Source: Pseudomonas oryzihabitans | GTDB lineage: Bacteria > Pseudomonadota > Gammaproteobacteria > Pseudomonadales > Pseudomonadaceae | Reading direction: 5' to 3' | DNA: 64,000 bases | Assembly: GCF_001518815.1 (NCBI RefSeq) | Contig: NZ_CP013987.1 | Location: 1,901,001 to 1,965,000, forward strand | Part shown: in pieces, positions 47,636 to 56,638 of the stretch | Layout: every line of letters begins with the position of its first letter | Numbering within the stretch: the first letter of the stretch is position 1 | The notes under the pieces: model-generated | Told to the model about the DNA's origin: nothing | The model's input: the letters and a program-made list of their open reading frames with translations, nothing else | The model's database searches: none | Made by a program: the position numbers and the translations under genes

Positions 47636-48487
47636 ATGAGCATGGTGAAGAAACTGTTGGGAATAGGACTGGGTGTTGCGCTCACCACCGCCATGAGCCT
47701 GGCCCAGGCGGCCAAGCCCGAAATCACCATCGGCTATGTCGATGGCTGGGCCGACAGCGTGGCAACCACCCACACCGCAGCTGAAGTGATCCGCCAGAAT
47801 CTGGGCTATGAAGTCAAGCTCATGCCGGTTGCTGCCGGCATCATGTGGCAGGGCGTCGCTCGCGGCAAACTCGACGCCATGCTCTCCGCCTGGTTGCCGG
47901 TCACCCACGGCGCCTACTACGAGAAGATGAAAGACCAGGTGGTCGACCTGAACGTCAACACCCCCGACGCCAAGATCGGTTTGATCGTGCCGGACTACGT
48001 CAAGGCCAACAGCATCGCCGATCTGCAGGCGCAGAAGGCCGACTTCGGCGGCCGTATCATCGGTATCGACGCCGGTGCCGGGGTCATGATCAAGGCCGAT
48101 CAGGCGATCAAGGACTACGGCCTGGATTACAAGCTGGTGGCCAGTTCGGGCAGCGGCATGATCGCCGAGCTGACCCGCGCCGAGAAGGACCAGAAGGCCG
48201 TCGTGGTGACCGGTTGGGTGCCGCACTGGATGTTCGCCAAGTGGAAACTCAAGTTCCTGGAAGATCCCAAGGGCGTATTCGGCGGCTCCGAGCATGTCGA
48301 TACCGTGGCCAACCCCGCGCTGGAAGCCAAGGCCAAGCCGGTCTGGGACTTCCTGAAGAAGTTCGCCTGGCAGCCGGGTGAGGTGAACGAGGTGATGCTG
48401 GCGGTCGAAGAAGGTCAGAAGCCGGAAGAGGCCGCCAAGGCCTGGCTGGCCAAGCACCCGGATCGCGTGAAGTCCTGGCTGCCCTGA
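47636..48487 (+). CDS. betX: Glycine betaine-binding periplasmic protein BetX-like
   Basis: A 283-residue OpuAC-type binding protein: signal peptide 1-25 (ALTTAMSLAQA), then ITIGYVDGWADSVATTHTA, aromatic residues for quaternary-ammonium binding (W and Y in GIMWQGVARGKLDAMLSAWLP and VTGWVPHWMFAKW), and EVNEVMLAVEEGQKPEEAAKAWL. It is a stand-alone binding protein with no permease nearby, as I recall for betX in P. aeruginosa. GAGAGGA precedes the start. Confidence 0.88.
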   Translation: MSMVKKLLGIGLGVALTTAMSLAQAAKPEITIGYVDGWADSVATTHTAAEVIRQNLGYEVKLMPVAAGIMWQGVARGKLDAMLSAWLPVTHGAYYEKMKDQVVDLNVNTPDAKIGLIVPDYVKANSIADLQAQKADFGGRIIGIDAGAGVMIKADQAIKDYGLDYKLVASSGSGMIAELTRAEKDQKAVVVTGWVPHWMFAKWKLKFLEDPKGVFGGSEHVDTVANPALEAKAKPVWDFLKKFAWQPGEVNEVMLAVEEGQKPEEAAKAWLAKHPDRVKSWLP

Positions 48488-48505
48488 GACGTAGCCGAAT
48501 GAAGA

Positions 48506-48532
48506 ACGGGCCCCGCGGGGCCCGTTTTTTTT
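48506..48532 (+). terminator. Rho-independent terminator of betX
   Basis: ACGGGCCCC-GC-GGGGCCCGT followed by seven more T; a 9-bp perfect stem 18 nt past the betX stop, running into the folD stop on the other strand. Confidence 0.93.
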
Positions 48533-49385
48533 AGCTGTGCAGCTGTTCGGCAGCGTACAGGGTGTTTTCCAGCAGGCAAGCCCGCGTCATGGGGCCGACT
48601 CCGCCCGGTACCGGGGTGATCCAGCTGGCACGTTCGCGCGCGCTTTCGTACTCCACGTCGCCAACCAGGCGGCCGTCGGCCTGGCGATTGATGCCGACGT
48701 CAATGACGATGGCGCCGGGCTTGATCCATTCGCCCTTGACCAACCCCGGCTTGCCCACGGCCACCACTACCAGGTCGGCCTGGCTGACATGGTGTTCGAG
48801 GGAGCGGGTGAATCTGTGGGTGACCGTGGCGGTGCAGCCGGCCAGCAGCAGTTCCAGCGCCATGGGGCGACCAACGATGTTGGAAGCGCCGACCACCACC
48901 GCATCCAGACCATAGAGGTCGACACCGGTGCTGTGCAGCAGGGTCATGATGCCCTTGGGCGTGCAGGGCCGCAGCTGGGGGTTGCGCTGCGCCAGACGGC
49001 CCAGGTTATAGGGGTGGAAGCCGTCCACGTCCTTGTCGGTGCGGATGCGTTCGAGCAGCGTGGTGGCATCCAGGTGGGCGGGGAGGGGCAGCTGCAGGAG
49101 GATGCCATCGACGCTGGTGTCGTCATTGAGACGGTCGATCAGGGCTTCCAGCTCCGCCTGGCTGGTGCTGGCCGGCAGGTCATGGGCATAGGAGTCGAAG
49201 CCTACCTCTTCGCAATCCTTGCGTTTGTGCGCCACATAGACGCGCGAGGCGGGATCGTCGCCGACCAGGATGACGGCGAGGCCAGGGGCGCGCAGTCCGG
49301 CGCTACGACGTTGAGAGACTCGCTGGGCAATATCCTGGCGCAGGCGGGCGGCAATGGACTTGCCGTCGATCAGTTGGGCGGTCAT
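48531..49385 (-). CDS. folD: FolD, methylenetetrahydrofolate dehydrogenase/cyclohydrolase
   Basis: A 284-residue bifunctional enzyme interconverting 5,10-methylene-, methenyl- and 10-formyl-THF with NADP. Catalytic lysines are in [14 protein letters not shown] (K54/K56), with [20 protein letters not shown] and the cofactor loop [14 protein letters not shown]. The usual GRS of this loop is GAS here, a minor change. The C-terminus has [12 protein letters not shown]. It is followed by divergent tRNA genes. Confidence 0.97.
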   Translation of the reverse strand: MTAQLIDGKSIAARLRQDIAQRVSQRRSAGLRAPGLAVILVGDDPASRVYVAHKRKDCEEVGFDSYAHDLPASTSQAELEALIDRLNDDTSVDGILLQLPLPAHLDATTLLERIRTDKDVDGFHPYNLGRLAQRNPQLRPCTPKGIMTLLHSTGVDLYGLDAVVVGASNIVGRPMALELLLAGCTATVTHRFTRSLEHHVSQADLVVVAVGKPGLVKGEWIKPGAIVIDVGINRQADGRLVGDVEYESARERASWITPVPGGVGPMTRACLLENTLYAAEQLHS

Positions 49386-49509
49386 GGGCGGTTTCTGGTG
49401 GTGACGGAAAAGGGTCGGCTATTTTCGCATGGACGGGCCCACTGGCAACAGAGAAGCCTCGAGCGACGGCTAACTCATTCTTTCTGCTTAAAAATTTTTA
49501 AAAAATTAG

Positions 49510-49536
49510 TTGACGGGGTGCCGCGAGCTTTATAAC
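49510..49536 (+). promoter_or_regulatory. Sigma-70 promoter of the tRNA cluster
   Basis: TTGACG at 49510-49515 and TATAAC at 49531-49536 with a 15-bp spacer, preceded by an AT-rich tract (AAAAATTTTTAAAAAATTA) like an UP element and followed by a GC-rich discriminator; 99 bp before tRNA-Arg. Confidence 0.65.
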
Positions 49537-49634
49537 ATTCGCCCCGCTTGCCGAGCACAGCCCAAGTCACTGACAAGGGCCAGGCAAGAGGCTTCTCACC
49601 AAGGAAGTCTCTGCTAGGGCAGCTGCCGTAACAG

Positions 49635-49711
49635 GCGCCCGTAGCTCAGCTGGATAGAGCATCCGCCTTCTAAGCGGATGGTCGCAGGTTCGAGTCCTGC
49701 CGGGCGCGCCA
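49635..49711 (+). tRNA. tRNA-Arg (anticodon TCT)
   Basis: A 77-nt cloverleaf: acceptor GCGCCCG/CGGGCGC, D-arm AGCTCAGCTGGATAGAGC, anticodon stem TCCGC/GCGGA with loop CTTCTAA (TCT), T-arm GGTTCGAGTCC, discriminator G and encoded CCA. Confidence 0.97.
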
Positions 49712-49746
49712 TTGGCGGTTCGGCGACGGCAAGCATGTAAGATATG

Positions 49747-49822
49747 GTGGGCGTAGCTCAGTTGGTAGAGCACAGGATTGTGGCTCCTGGTGTCGTGGGT
49801 TCGATTCCCATCGTCCACCCCA
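49747..49822 (+). tRNA. tRNA-His (anticodon GTG)
   Basis: A 76-nt cloverleaf: acceptor GTGGGCG/CGTCCAC, loop TTGTGGC (GTG), T-arm GGTTCGATTCC, encoded CCA. The extra G at 49746 opposite C73 is the genome-encoded G-1 expected for bacterial tRNA-His. Confidence 0.97.
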
Positions 49823-49873
49823 TATTCAGCGAACGCCAGACCTCGTGTCTGGCGTTCGTCTTTCAAGCGTCTC

Positions 49874-49958
49874 GCGGACGTGGTGGAATTGGTAGACACA
49901 CCAGATTTAGGTTCTGGCGCCGCAAGGTGTGAGAGTTCGAGTCTCTCCGTCCGCACCA
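49874..49958 (+). tRNA. tRNA-Leu (anticodon TAG)
   Basis: An 85-nt class II tRNA: acceptor GCGGACG/CGTCCGC, anticodon loop TTTAGGT (TAG), long variable arm GGCGCCGCAAGGTGT, T-arm AGTTCGAGTCT, discriminator A and CCA. Confidence 0.97.
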
Positions 49959-49975
49959 ATCAAGATGCAAAGCAG

Positions 49976-50001
49976 AAAGCCGGCCTAGTGCCGGTTTTTT
50001 T
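49976..50001 (+). terminator. Terminator of the tRNA cluster
   Basis: AAAGCCGGC-CTAGT-GCCGGTTTT followed by more T: a 5-bp GC stem extended by AAA/TTT pairs, 18 nt past tRNA-Leu. Confidence 0.88.
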
Positions 50002-50076
50002 GTGTCTGGAATTCGAGCGGCAGCCGGTGCCTTGAGGTGCGCAGCCGCCAGCGCCCCTGTTTCCAGCCTTGGGTGG

Positions 50077-50271
50077 TTAGTGGAGATGCCGGAGCAGAGG
50101 CGCGCAGAGGGCGAGGCCAAAGGTGGTGCCAAACAGCACGGCCCCGGTCCATTTCTGGCGGAAGCCGCTGGCTAGGCGTACGCCTGTGGGCGCTGGTGAG
50201 CTGTCCCTCACGGCCGCGTACGGGTGCGGGTCGTCGAACAGGGTGATCGAGCGGGTCAGTTGGGTTCGCAT
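50077..50271 (-). CDS. Small single-helix membrane protein
   Basis: A 64-residue protein: polar N-terminus (MRTQLTRSITLFDDPHPYAAVRDSS) then one hydrophobic helix (WTGAVLFGTTFGLALCAPLL). GAGAGG lies upstream of the ATG. An in-frame upstream ATG would add eight residues. The function is unknown. Confidence 0.5.
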   Translation of the reverse strand: MRTQLTRSITLFDDPHPYAAVRDSSPAPTGVRLASGFRQKWTGAVLFGTTFGLALCAPLLRHLH

Positions 50272-50450
50272 GATCCGGCCTCTCGCTGTGTGCACTAATA
50301 GTTATTGCCACCTTTCGAGAGTAGCGCGCCGGGCGATCAATGCAAGTTGCAGGCGGATCACTGGCGGACAGGGCGCGTGCGGGCAGGCGAGCGTCGGGTC
50401 AACGACGGACTCGCTGTGCCTGGTAGCTGAAGACGCCAGGCGACAGACGG

Positions 50451-50579
50451 TCAGGCAAGGGTCTCGCTCAGCAGGAAGAGCGTACCGCCGATGGCGCCGC
50501 CACTGAGCAGCACCAGGGTCAGCAAGACGCTGCCGACCCACTGAGCGATGTCGTCACTGATTTCGTAGTCCGAGTTCAT
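50451..50579 (-). CDS. 42-residue single-helix membrane protein
   Basis: A short open frame, MNSDYEISDDIAQWVGSVLL followed by a hydrophobic run TLVLLSGGAIGGTLFLLSE, ending TLA. An acidic N-terminus plus one transmembrane helix with a Gly-rich centre is typical of small regulatory membrane proteins. CTGGAGCCTGGC before the ATG supplies a good ribosome site. No family is recognised. Confidence 0.55.
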   Translation of the reverse strand: MNSDYEISDDIAQWVGSVLLTLVLLSGGAIGGTLFLLSETLA

Positions 50580-50668
50580 GCCAGGCTCCAGGTAGAGATA
50601 CCCGTCCTAGATATCAGTCGTCCGTTACAGTGCGACGACGCCGCAGCGATGACGTCTGGGCGGGCACC

Positions 50669-50872
50669 TCAGCTGGAGGCCCAACTCAGCCACAGCGTCT
50701 GTTCTTCGCTGAGCTGGCCGACCTCACGTAGCGCGCGTTCAAGGTCTTCCCGTACCCGGCGCTTGAGATCGGCATTGAGGTCGATCTGGGCGGTTTCCGC
50801 CAACTGATCGGCAAGCGAGAGGTCCGCGCTGAGCTGGCGTAATCGAGGGCCGATGAAATCCTTTTGCTGCAT
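50669..50872 (-). CDS. Conserved hypothetical helical protein (67 residues)
   Basis: A small, charged, fully helical protein (RLRQLSADLSLADQLAETAQIDLNADLKRRVREDLERALREVG) with AGGAG before the ATG. No motif identifies a function. The helices could pack as a small coiled-coil dimer. Confidence 0.55.
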   Translation of the reverse strand: MQQKDFIGPRLRQLSADLSLADQLAETAQIDLNADLKRRVREDLERALREVGQLSEEQTLWLSWASS

Positions 50873-51038
50873 GAGCCGCTCCTGGTTCCTGATGCCCCGG
50901 AGTGTGGCATGAGCCGGCTTCCACTGAACATAAGTCGGAAAGATATTGTCTGACTCGATTGGTTAAAAGTTCGACTTGCGTCGTTTTGAGACAAGGCAAT
51001 GTCCGAAGCGGTAAGAGTTTTATAGGGAAGCAAGGATC

Positions 51039-51401
51039 ATGAGCGGGAATTCGACGCGCAAGCTGCTGGTATTGACGGCAGGTTTCGGTCTGCTGGTAGT
51101 GGCCGCCGTGGCGACCACGCACAAGAGCGATTCGACTGGCAGCGAGCCGGCCGTGGTAGCGACGACGGCGCCGCCGGTGGCAGCCCATGCACCGACCACG
51201 GGTACCCATCCCGTTGCCGAAGAGCACAAGCAGGATCTGCAGAGCTTTCTCGCTCAAGCCTCGTTGACACCCTGCGGCGTCTCGATACCGGCGACCATCA
51301 GCGATCCTGCCTGTCGTGACGCGGTCGCGACCCATGCTCGCCATGCGGGCTATGACGATGCGGAGATCACCGCCTACCTGGACGCGCATCGCGCTAGATG
51401 A
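51039..51401 (+). CDS. Membrane-anchored or exported hypothetical protein
   Basis: A 120-residue protein with an N-terminal helix (LLVLTAGFGLLVVAAVATT), a Thr/Pro/Ala-rich linker (about 30-60), and a small C-terminal domain with two cysteines (TPCGVSIPATISDPACRDAV) and an acidic/aromatic helix. The cysteines suggest a periplasmic disulphide. AAGGATC precedes the ATG. Confidence 0.6.
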   Translation: MSGNSTRKLLVLTAGFGLLVVAAVATTHKSDSTGSEPAVVATTAPPVAAHAPTTGTHPVAEEHKQDLQSFLAQASLTPCGVSIPATISDPACRDAVATHARHAGYDDAEITAYLDAHRAR

Positions 51402-51519
51402 TCCGTCAGACATAGCACTAGGGGTTATAAGTAAAGATTCTTTCAATATATCTCGGCATAACCTGAGTCGTTATCCTGTGCGGCCGCTAGATGAGCCGAC
51501 AACGGCAATTGGGGCTGTA

Positions 51520-52305
51520 ATGGAAGTAGGGGCAATAGGCTTCGTGATCGCGGGGCTGGTGGTGGGCTTCATCGTGGGCATGACCGGGGTAGGGGGCGGC
51601 TCCCTGATGACGCCCATCCTGCTCTGGTTCGGGATCAACCCGGCCGCTGCGGTGGGTACCGATCTGCTCTATGCCGCCATCACCAAGGCCGGTGGCGTCT
51701 TCGTCCATCAGCGCAATCGCAACATCGACTGGGCCGTGACCGGCTGGCTGGCCGCAGGCAGCGTACCGGCCGCGCTGCTGACGCTACTCGCCCTGGCGCT
51801 GTTGCCGGGCGATCAGCACGCCACCAATGCGCTGATCAAGCAGGCGCTGGGCATCGTGCTGCTGCTGACGGCCCTGGCCATCCTGTTCAAGCGGCAGATC
51901 TTTGCCTTCGCCAGTCGCCATGCCGGCGACAGACTGCACCTGAGTGCCGGTCGCCTCATCGCCCTGACGGTGCTGACCGGCGCAGTGCTGGGCTTCATGG
52001 TGACCCTGACCTCCATTGGCGCCGGGGCCTTGGGCACGGTCGCACTCTTTCTGCTCTATCCGTTGATGGCGACCCGGCGGCTGGTCGGCACCGAAATCGC
52101 CCATGCGGTCCCCCTGACCCTGGTGGCGGGGCTCGGTCATGCCGGCCTGGGCAATCTGGACTGGCACGTGCTGGGCTTTCTGCTGCTGGGTTCGCTACCG
52201 GGCATCTTCATGGGCAGTCATCTCTCCGGACGGGTGCCGGACAAGGTACTGCGGCCTTGCCTCGCGATCATGCTGATGCTCATCGGCGCCAAGCTGGTGG
52301 CGTGA
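51520..52305 (+). CDS. TauE/SafE family (sulfite exporter-like) membrane protein
   Basis: A 261-residue integral membrane protein with about eight helices and the family motifs GMTGVGGGSLMTPILLWFGINPAAAVGTD and, in the second half, VTLTSIGAGALGTVALFLLYPL with GTEIAHAVPLTLVAG. The transported species is usually a sulfur-containing or organic anion and is unknown here. The region before it (51402-51519) is distinctly AT-rich and probably contains its promoter. Confidence 0.88.
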   Translation: MEVGAIGFVIAGLVVGFIVGMTGVGGGSLMTPILLWFGINPAAAVGTDLLYAAITKAGGVFVHQRNRNIDWAVTGWLAAGSVPAALLTLLALALLPGDQHATNALIKQALGIVLLLTALAILFKRQIFAFASRHAGDRLHLSAGRLIALTVLTGAVLGFMVTLTSIGAGALGTVALFLLYPLMATRRLVGTEIAHAVPLTLVAGLGHAGLGNLDWHVLGFLLLGSLPGIFMGSHLSGRVPDKVLRPCLAIMLMLIGAKLVA

Positions 52306-52388
52306 GACCAGCTGCAAGCGAAACGGGTCATTCGTCAGACGACTACTGGCGCTCCGCTGAGCGAAAACCTCTCTAGGATAGACGGAAC

Positions 52389-52415
52389 TCAAATTGTTAT
52401 CGCAATTGCCGATAG
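52389..52415 (+). promoter_or_regulatory. FliA (sigma-28) flagellar-class promoter
   Basis: TCAAAT at 52389-52394, a 13-bp spacer and GCCGATAG at 52408-52415 fit the Pseudomonas FliA pattern TCAAG(T)-N12/13-GCCGATA with one change. It lies 34 bp before the five-PAS receptor ATG. Confidence 0.75.
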
Positions 52416-52449
52416 CCTGATTGCCGAGTCCCTTCCTGGAGTTGCCCCC

Positions 52450-54924
52450 ATGTCTTCCGCTTTCACCGCCTCTGCCACCGTCGATGATGCCAGCGCCTAT
52501 CACACCCTGCGCCAGGCCCTGGATCGCTCCCTGGCGGTGATCGAGTTCGATCTGCAGGGGACGGTGCTGCATGCCAACGGCAATTTCCTGGAGACCTTCG
52601 GTTATCGCCTGGATGAGATCAGCGGACGCCACCATCGTCTGTTCTGCCCGGCGGCAGTGGCCGAGAGCGAAGACTACCAGGCGTTCTGGGAGACGCTGAG
52701 TCGTGGCGAGTTCCGCAGTGGCGTCTATCGACGCAAGCGCAAGGACGGCAGCCTGGTGTGGATTCGCGCCACCTATAACCCGCTGCTGGATGCCGAGGGC
52801 AAACCCCAGCGCATCATCAAGTTCGCCACCGATATCACTGAAGCCCGGCTGCAGGCGGTGGAGTTCGAGGGCAAGATCGCAGCCATCCATCGCTCCCAGG
52901 CGGTGATCGAATTCGATCTGCAGGGCAACGTGCTCTGGGCCAACGACAACTTCCTCGACATGACCGGCTACGAGCTGGATGAGCTGCGCGGGCGGCATCA
53001 TAGTCTGATGTGCCCGGCCGACTACGCTCGCTCGCCGGAATATGCCCTGCTGTGGAATCGACTGGGCCAGGGCACCTTCGATACCGGCGTCTACAAGCGT
53101 ATCCGCCGCGATGGCCGACCGATCTGGATCCAGGCCACCTACAATCCCATCCTCGACAGCGACGGCCGACCCTACAAGGTGGTGAAGTTCGCCACCGACG
53201 TGACCGACGCGCAACTCCAGGCCGCCGAATTCGAAGGCAAGATGGCCGCCATCGATCGGGCCCAGGCGGTGATCGAATTCGATCTGCACGGCACCATCCT
53301 CGACGCCAACGAAAATTTCCTCGCCGCACTCGGCTATCGCCTGGAAGAGGTGCGTGGCAAGCATCACCGGATCTTCTGCGAACCGGATGATGCGCGCTCG
53401 CCGGGGTATCGGCTGTTCTGGGAAAAGCTCGGCCGCGGCGACTTCGATGCCGGCTTGTACAAGCGCCGCGCCAGCGATGGGCGTCAGGTGTGGATCCAGG
53501 CCACCTACAATCCCATCCTCGATGCCGAGGGCAAACCCTACAAGGTCGTCAAATTCGCCAGTGACGTGACCGAAAGTCAGCTGCGCAACAGCGACTACGA
53601 AGGCAAGGTAGCGGCCATCGACCGGTCCCAGGCCATCGCCGAATTCTCGCTGGACGGCACGGTGCTGACCGCCAACCGCAACTTCCTGCTGGCCTTGGGT
53701 TACCAGGCCGACGAGATAGTGGGCAAGCATCACCGCCTGTTCTGCGCTGACGACTATGCCCGCTCGGCGGAGTATCGGTTGTTCTGGGATAAGCTTGGGC
53801 GCGGTGAATTCGATGCCGGGGTGTACAAGCGGCGCAACAGTCGTGGCGAGGAGATCTGGATCCAGGCCACCTACAACCCGATCTTCGACGCCGACGGCAA
53901 GCCGTGCAAGGTGGTGAAGTTCGCCGTGGACATCACCGAGAGTCAGATTCGCAACAGCGACTATGCCGGCAAGGTGGCCGCCATCGATCGCGGCCAGGCG
54001 GTGATCGAGTTCGACCTGACCGGCAAGATCCTCGATGCCAATCGCAACTTCCTGGCTACCCTCGGCTATCGCCTGGAAGAGATTCGTGGCCAGCATCATC
54101 GGCTCTTCTGCGAAGCCGAGCACGTCGCTTCCAGCGAGTACCGTGAGTTCTGGGCGCGACTGGCTCAGGGCGAGGTGTTCGGCGGGCGCTTCATGCGGCT
54201 GAGCAAGTTCGGTCAGCGGATCTGGATCCAGGCGACCTACAACCCGATCTTCGACGCCGAAGGGCAGGTGCACAAGGTGGTGAAGTTCGCCACCGACATC
54301 ACCCGCCAGGTCGAGATGGAGCAGCACGTGCGGCAGAAGATCGAGCAGATGAATCTCTCGCTGCACGCCCTGACCCGTTCCATCAACCAGATCGCCGAGA
54401 CCACCGATGACGCCAACCGCATGGCGCGCCGCACCCTGGAGGAAGCCGAGCGCGGCTCCCTGACGCTGACTCGCTCGCTGGATGCCATGGCTGCCATAGG
54501 CACCACCGCCGGTGGTATCCAGGACATCGTCCAGGTCATCAGCGACATCGCCAACCAGACCAACATGCTGGCCTTCAATGCCGCCATCGAGGCCGCTCGT
54601 GCCGGTGAGCACGGCCTGGGCTTCTCGGTGGTGGCCGACGAGGTACGCAAGCTTGCCGAGAAGTCGTCCCAGGCGACCAAGGAGATCAACAAGCTGATCC
54701 TGGAGTCGGTCAAGAGCATCGCCCAGGGCAGTGAGATCTCCCGCAGCGTGGGAGAGGCCTTCGGCATGATCGCCGAAGGAGTGGGCAAGACCCAGCAGTC
54801 CATCGAGGCCATCAACGGCTCCACCGCCGCGCAGCTCGACGATGCGGCGCGGGTCAATCAGCTGATCCAGGAGCTGGACGCCGCCACTACGCTCGCGCCG
54901 GTCGTGGGAGGACCGCGTTCGTGA
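52450..54924 (+). CDS. Soluble chemoreceptor with five tandem PAS domains
   Basis: An 824-residue methyl-accepting-type protein with no transmembrane segment. Five PAS domains occupy 20-620; each carries an HH-x-x-x-C motif (HHRLFC or variant) at 61, 183, 305, 427 and 549, exactly 122 residues apart, and a WIQATYNPI(L/F)DA-type end. Residues 630-824 are the signalling domain, with the tip region [44 protein letters not shown]. The PAS type resembles BdlA, the biofilm-dispersion receptor. The stop overlaps the start of a triple-CheW gene, so both are coexpressed, from a FliA-like promoter. Confidence 0.92.
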   Translation: MSSAFTASATVDDASAYHTLRQALDRSLAVIEFDLQGTVLHANGNFLETFGYRLDEISGRHHRLFCPAAVAESEDYQAFWETLSRGEFRSGVYRRKRKDGSLVWIRATYNPLLDAEGKPQRIIKFATDITEARLQAVEFEGKIAAIHRSQAVIEFDLQGNVLWANDNFLDMTGYELDELRGRHHSLMCPADYARSPEYALLWNRLGQGTFDTGVYKRIRRDGRPIWIQATYNPILDSDGRPYKVVKFATDVTDAQLQAAEFEGKMAAIDRAQAVIEFDLHGTILDANENFLAALGYRLEEVRGKHHRIFCEPDDARSPGYRLFWEKLGRGDFDAGLYKRRASDGRQVWIQATYNPILDAEGKPYKVVKFASDVTESQLRNSDYEGKVAAIDRSQAIAEFSLDGTVLTANRNFLLALGYQADEIVGKHHRLFCADDYARSAEYRLFWDKLGRGEFDAGVYKRRNSRGEEIWIQATYNPIFDADGKPCKVVKFAVDITESQIRNSDYAGKVAAIDRGQAVIEFDLTGKILDANRNFLATLGYRLEEIRGQHHRLFCEAEHVASSEYREFWARLAQGEVFGGRFMRLSKFGQRIWIQATYNPIFDAEGQVHKVVKFATDITRQVEMEQHVRQKIEQMNLSLHALTRSINQIAETTDDANRMARRTLEEAERGSLTLTRSLDAMAAIGTTAGGIQDIVQVISDIANQTNMLAFNAAIEAARAGEHGLGFSVVADEVRKLAEKSSQATKEINKLILESVKSIAQGSEISRSVGEAFGMIAEGVGKTQQSIEAINGSTAAQLDDAARVNQLIQELDAATTLAPVVGGPRS

Positions 54925-56378
54925 TGCAGACCCAGGGCGTCGTGCGGATCGGTGACCTGGAAGTCGCCATCGCCGCCCAGGCCCTGGAGCGCGTAGTGGC
55001 CTGGCCGGAGCGCCTGGTGCCTCATCCCAGCCCGGCGTCCTGGATGCTCGGTCTCTTCGAGCTGGACGGGCGCCCGCTGCCCCTGGTCGACGGTCATCGC
55101 CTGTTGGGATTGCCCCCGGTGGAAACGCCGCGGCGGGTCGCCGTGATTCGTCAGGGCGGCGGCCGCTTCGGCCTGAGCATCGACGGCGTGGTGGATATCC
55201 TCAATCTCGCGCGCGAGGCCATCGTGGCGCTGCAGGGGGCAGCCGGTCGCCTGCTGGGGCGCATCCATCTGCAGCCGGAGACGGGACGGATCATCCACCT
55301 GCTGGATCTGGAGGTACTGGCGGCGTTGCCAGGTTTCGAGGCCAGCGCCGAGGCGCCGGCGGGTCGGCACCAGGCCGCCAGCGCGGACCGCAAAGGCGAG
55401 CGTCTCTATCTGCTGTTCGAGTGCGATGGCCGGCGCCTGTGCCTGGATGCGGCGGTGGTACAGGAGCTGGTGGATCGACCGCAGCTGGAGCCCACTGAGT
55501 TCGCCAGCGACAGCTGTCGCCATCACGTCCAGCTGCGTGGCCAGACGCTGCCGGTGCTCGAACTGTCCACGTTACTCGGCCTGACCACCTCGACGGTCCA
55601 CGGTCGCGAGCAGTTGCTGGTGTTGGCCGCGGGCGAGCGGGGCGAGTACCGGGTGGCCTTCGGCTTCGAGCGCCTACTCGGCATGTGGCGCCGTGACCCG
55701 GCGCAGTGCGCGCCGCTGCTCGACTTCGGCCTGGAGCAGCCAGGGCTGTTGCGGGGGGTGTTCAGCGACGCGGACGGCGAGTCGGCGGTGGTGCTCGATC
55801 ACGCTGCCCTGGGGCGCCAGGAGGCCGCCGTGGCCTATGCACGCATCTATCGCACCGACCGCAATCTCCTGGACGAGGAGCGTCAGCGGACCCGGCGTCA
55901 GCCCTGCCTGAGTTTTCTCGCCGGCGCGCTGTTCGCGGTACCCCTGGAACAGGTGGCCGAGGTCTTGCCGCTGCCGCCGCGCTATCTGCGCCTGGGGCAG
56001 CGCGATCCACGACTGCTGGGGCTGCTGGAAGTGCGGGGGCAGCAGATCACCCTGGTCTGCCTCCGTACCCTGGCGGGGGAAACGGCGGTCGAGTCCGCCG
56101 CCAGCGATCAGGTGATCGTGGTTCAGGGCGAGCGTCAGCGCCTGGGCTTCGTGGTCCAGCGGGTAGAGGCCATCGAGAGCTTTACCGATCTGCGCGAGGA
56201 TGCCCTGGCACGCAGCTGGCAATTGCCGGAGGACGGCCGGCTGGCGGCGCAGCGGGCGCTGAGTTGGGTAGGTATCGGTACGGCGGGTAATAGTCGTCAG
56301 GCGACTCTGATCGACCTGCTCGGGCTGGTCCGCCGCTTCGAAGGCCAGGCCAGCCAGCAGGGTTTGCCGGTCAATTGA
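54921..56378 (+). CDS. Triple CheW-domain protein
   Basis: A 485-residue protein made of three CheW-like domains (about 1-135, 165-310 and 335-475). Each has the SH3-like strands ending in a (G)(L/V)xx(L/V)RG-like turn: [33 protein letters not shown] and [18 protein letters not shown]. There is no receiver domain (so not CheV) and no kinase domain. CheW couples receptors to CheA; a three-domain version could bridge several partners. It starts at GTG 54921 (or ATG 54924), overlapping the receptor stop. Confidence 0.85.
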   Translation: MMQTQGVVRIGDLEVAIAAQALERVVAWPERLVPHPSPASWMLGLFELDGRPLPLVDGHRLLGLPPVETPRRVAVIRQGGGRFGLSIDGVVDILNLAREAIVALQGAAGRLLGRIHLQPETGRIIHLLDLEVLAALPGFEASAEAPAGRHQAASADRKGERLYLLFECDGRRLCLDAAVVQELVDRPQLEPTEFASDSCRHHVQLRGQTLPVLELSTLLGLTTSTVHGREQLLVLAAGERGEYRVAFGFERLLGMWRRDPAQCAPLLDFGLEQPGLLRGVFSDADGESAVVLDHAALGRQEAAVAYARIYRTDRNLLDEERQRTRRQPCLSFLAGALFAVPLEQVAEVLPLPPRYLRLGQRDPRLLGLLEVRGQQITLVCLRTLAGETAVESAASDQVIVVQGERQRLGFVVQRVEAIESFTDLREDALARSWQLPEDGRLAAQRALSWVGIGTAGNSRQATLIDLLGLVRRFEGQASQQGLPVN

Positions 56379-56638
56379 GGCTACCATTCGTCGATTCCTT
56401 GAACGGTATCCTGGCCGCCATCGGGAAGGGAGCCGTGGCTGCCCAGGTAAGGGCCATCGAAGCAGTAGGGGCGACCTAGAGCCTGTAGGAATTCGCGGCC
56501 AATGCCACGGCCTGCCTGGCGCTGGCGCCAGCGCGACCATAACTGGCTCTTTGCCGCTAGACGCGCCGTCCGGTGGGGTTTCAAGAAATGTCGCGGCGCG
56601 TCGAACCAGAGTAGGACACAACTTACCTGGGTGATCCC

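Noticed and set aside
52195-54612. An 805-codon minus-strand frame opposite the five-PAS receptor
   Set aside because: Its repeat structure merely mirrors the five PAS repeats; no independent motif or ribosome site.
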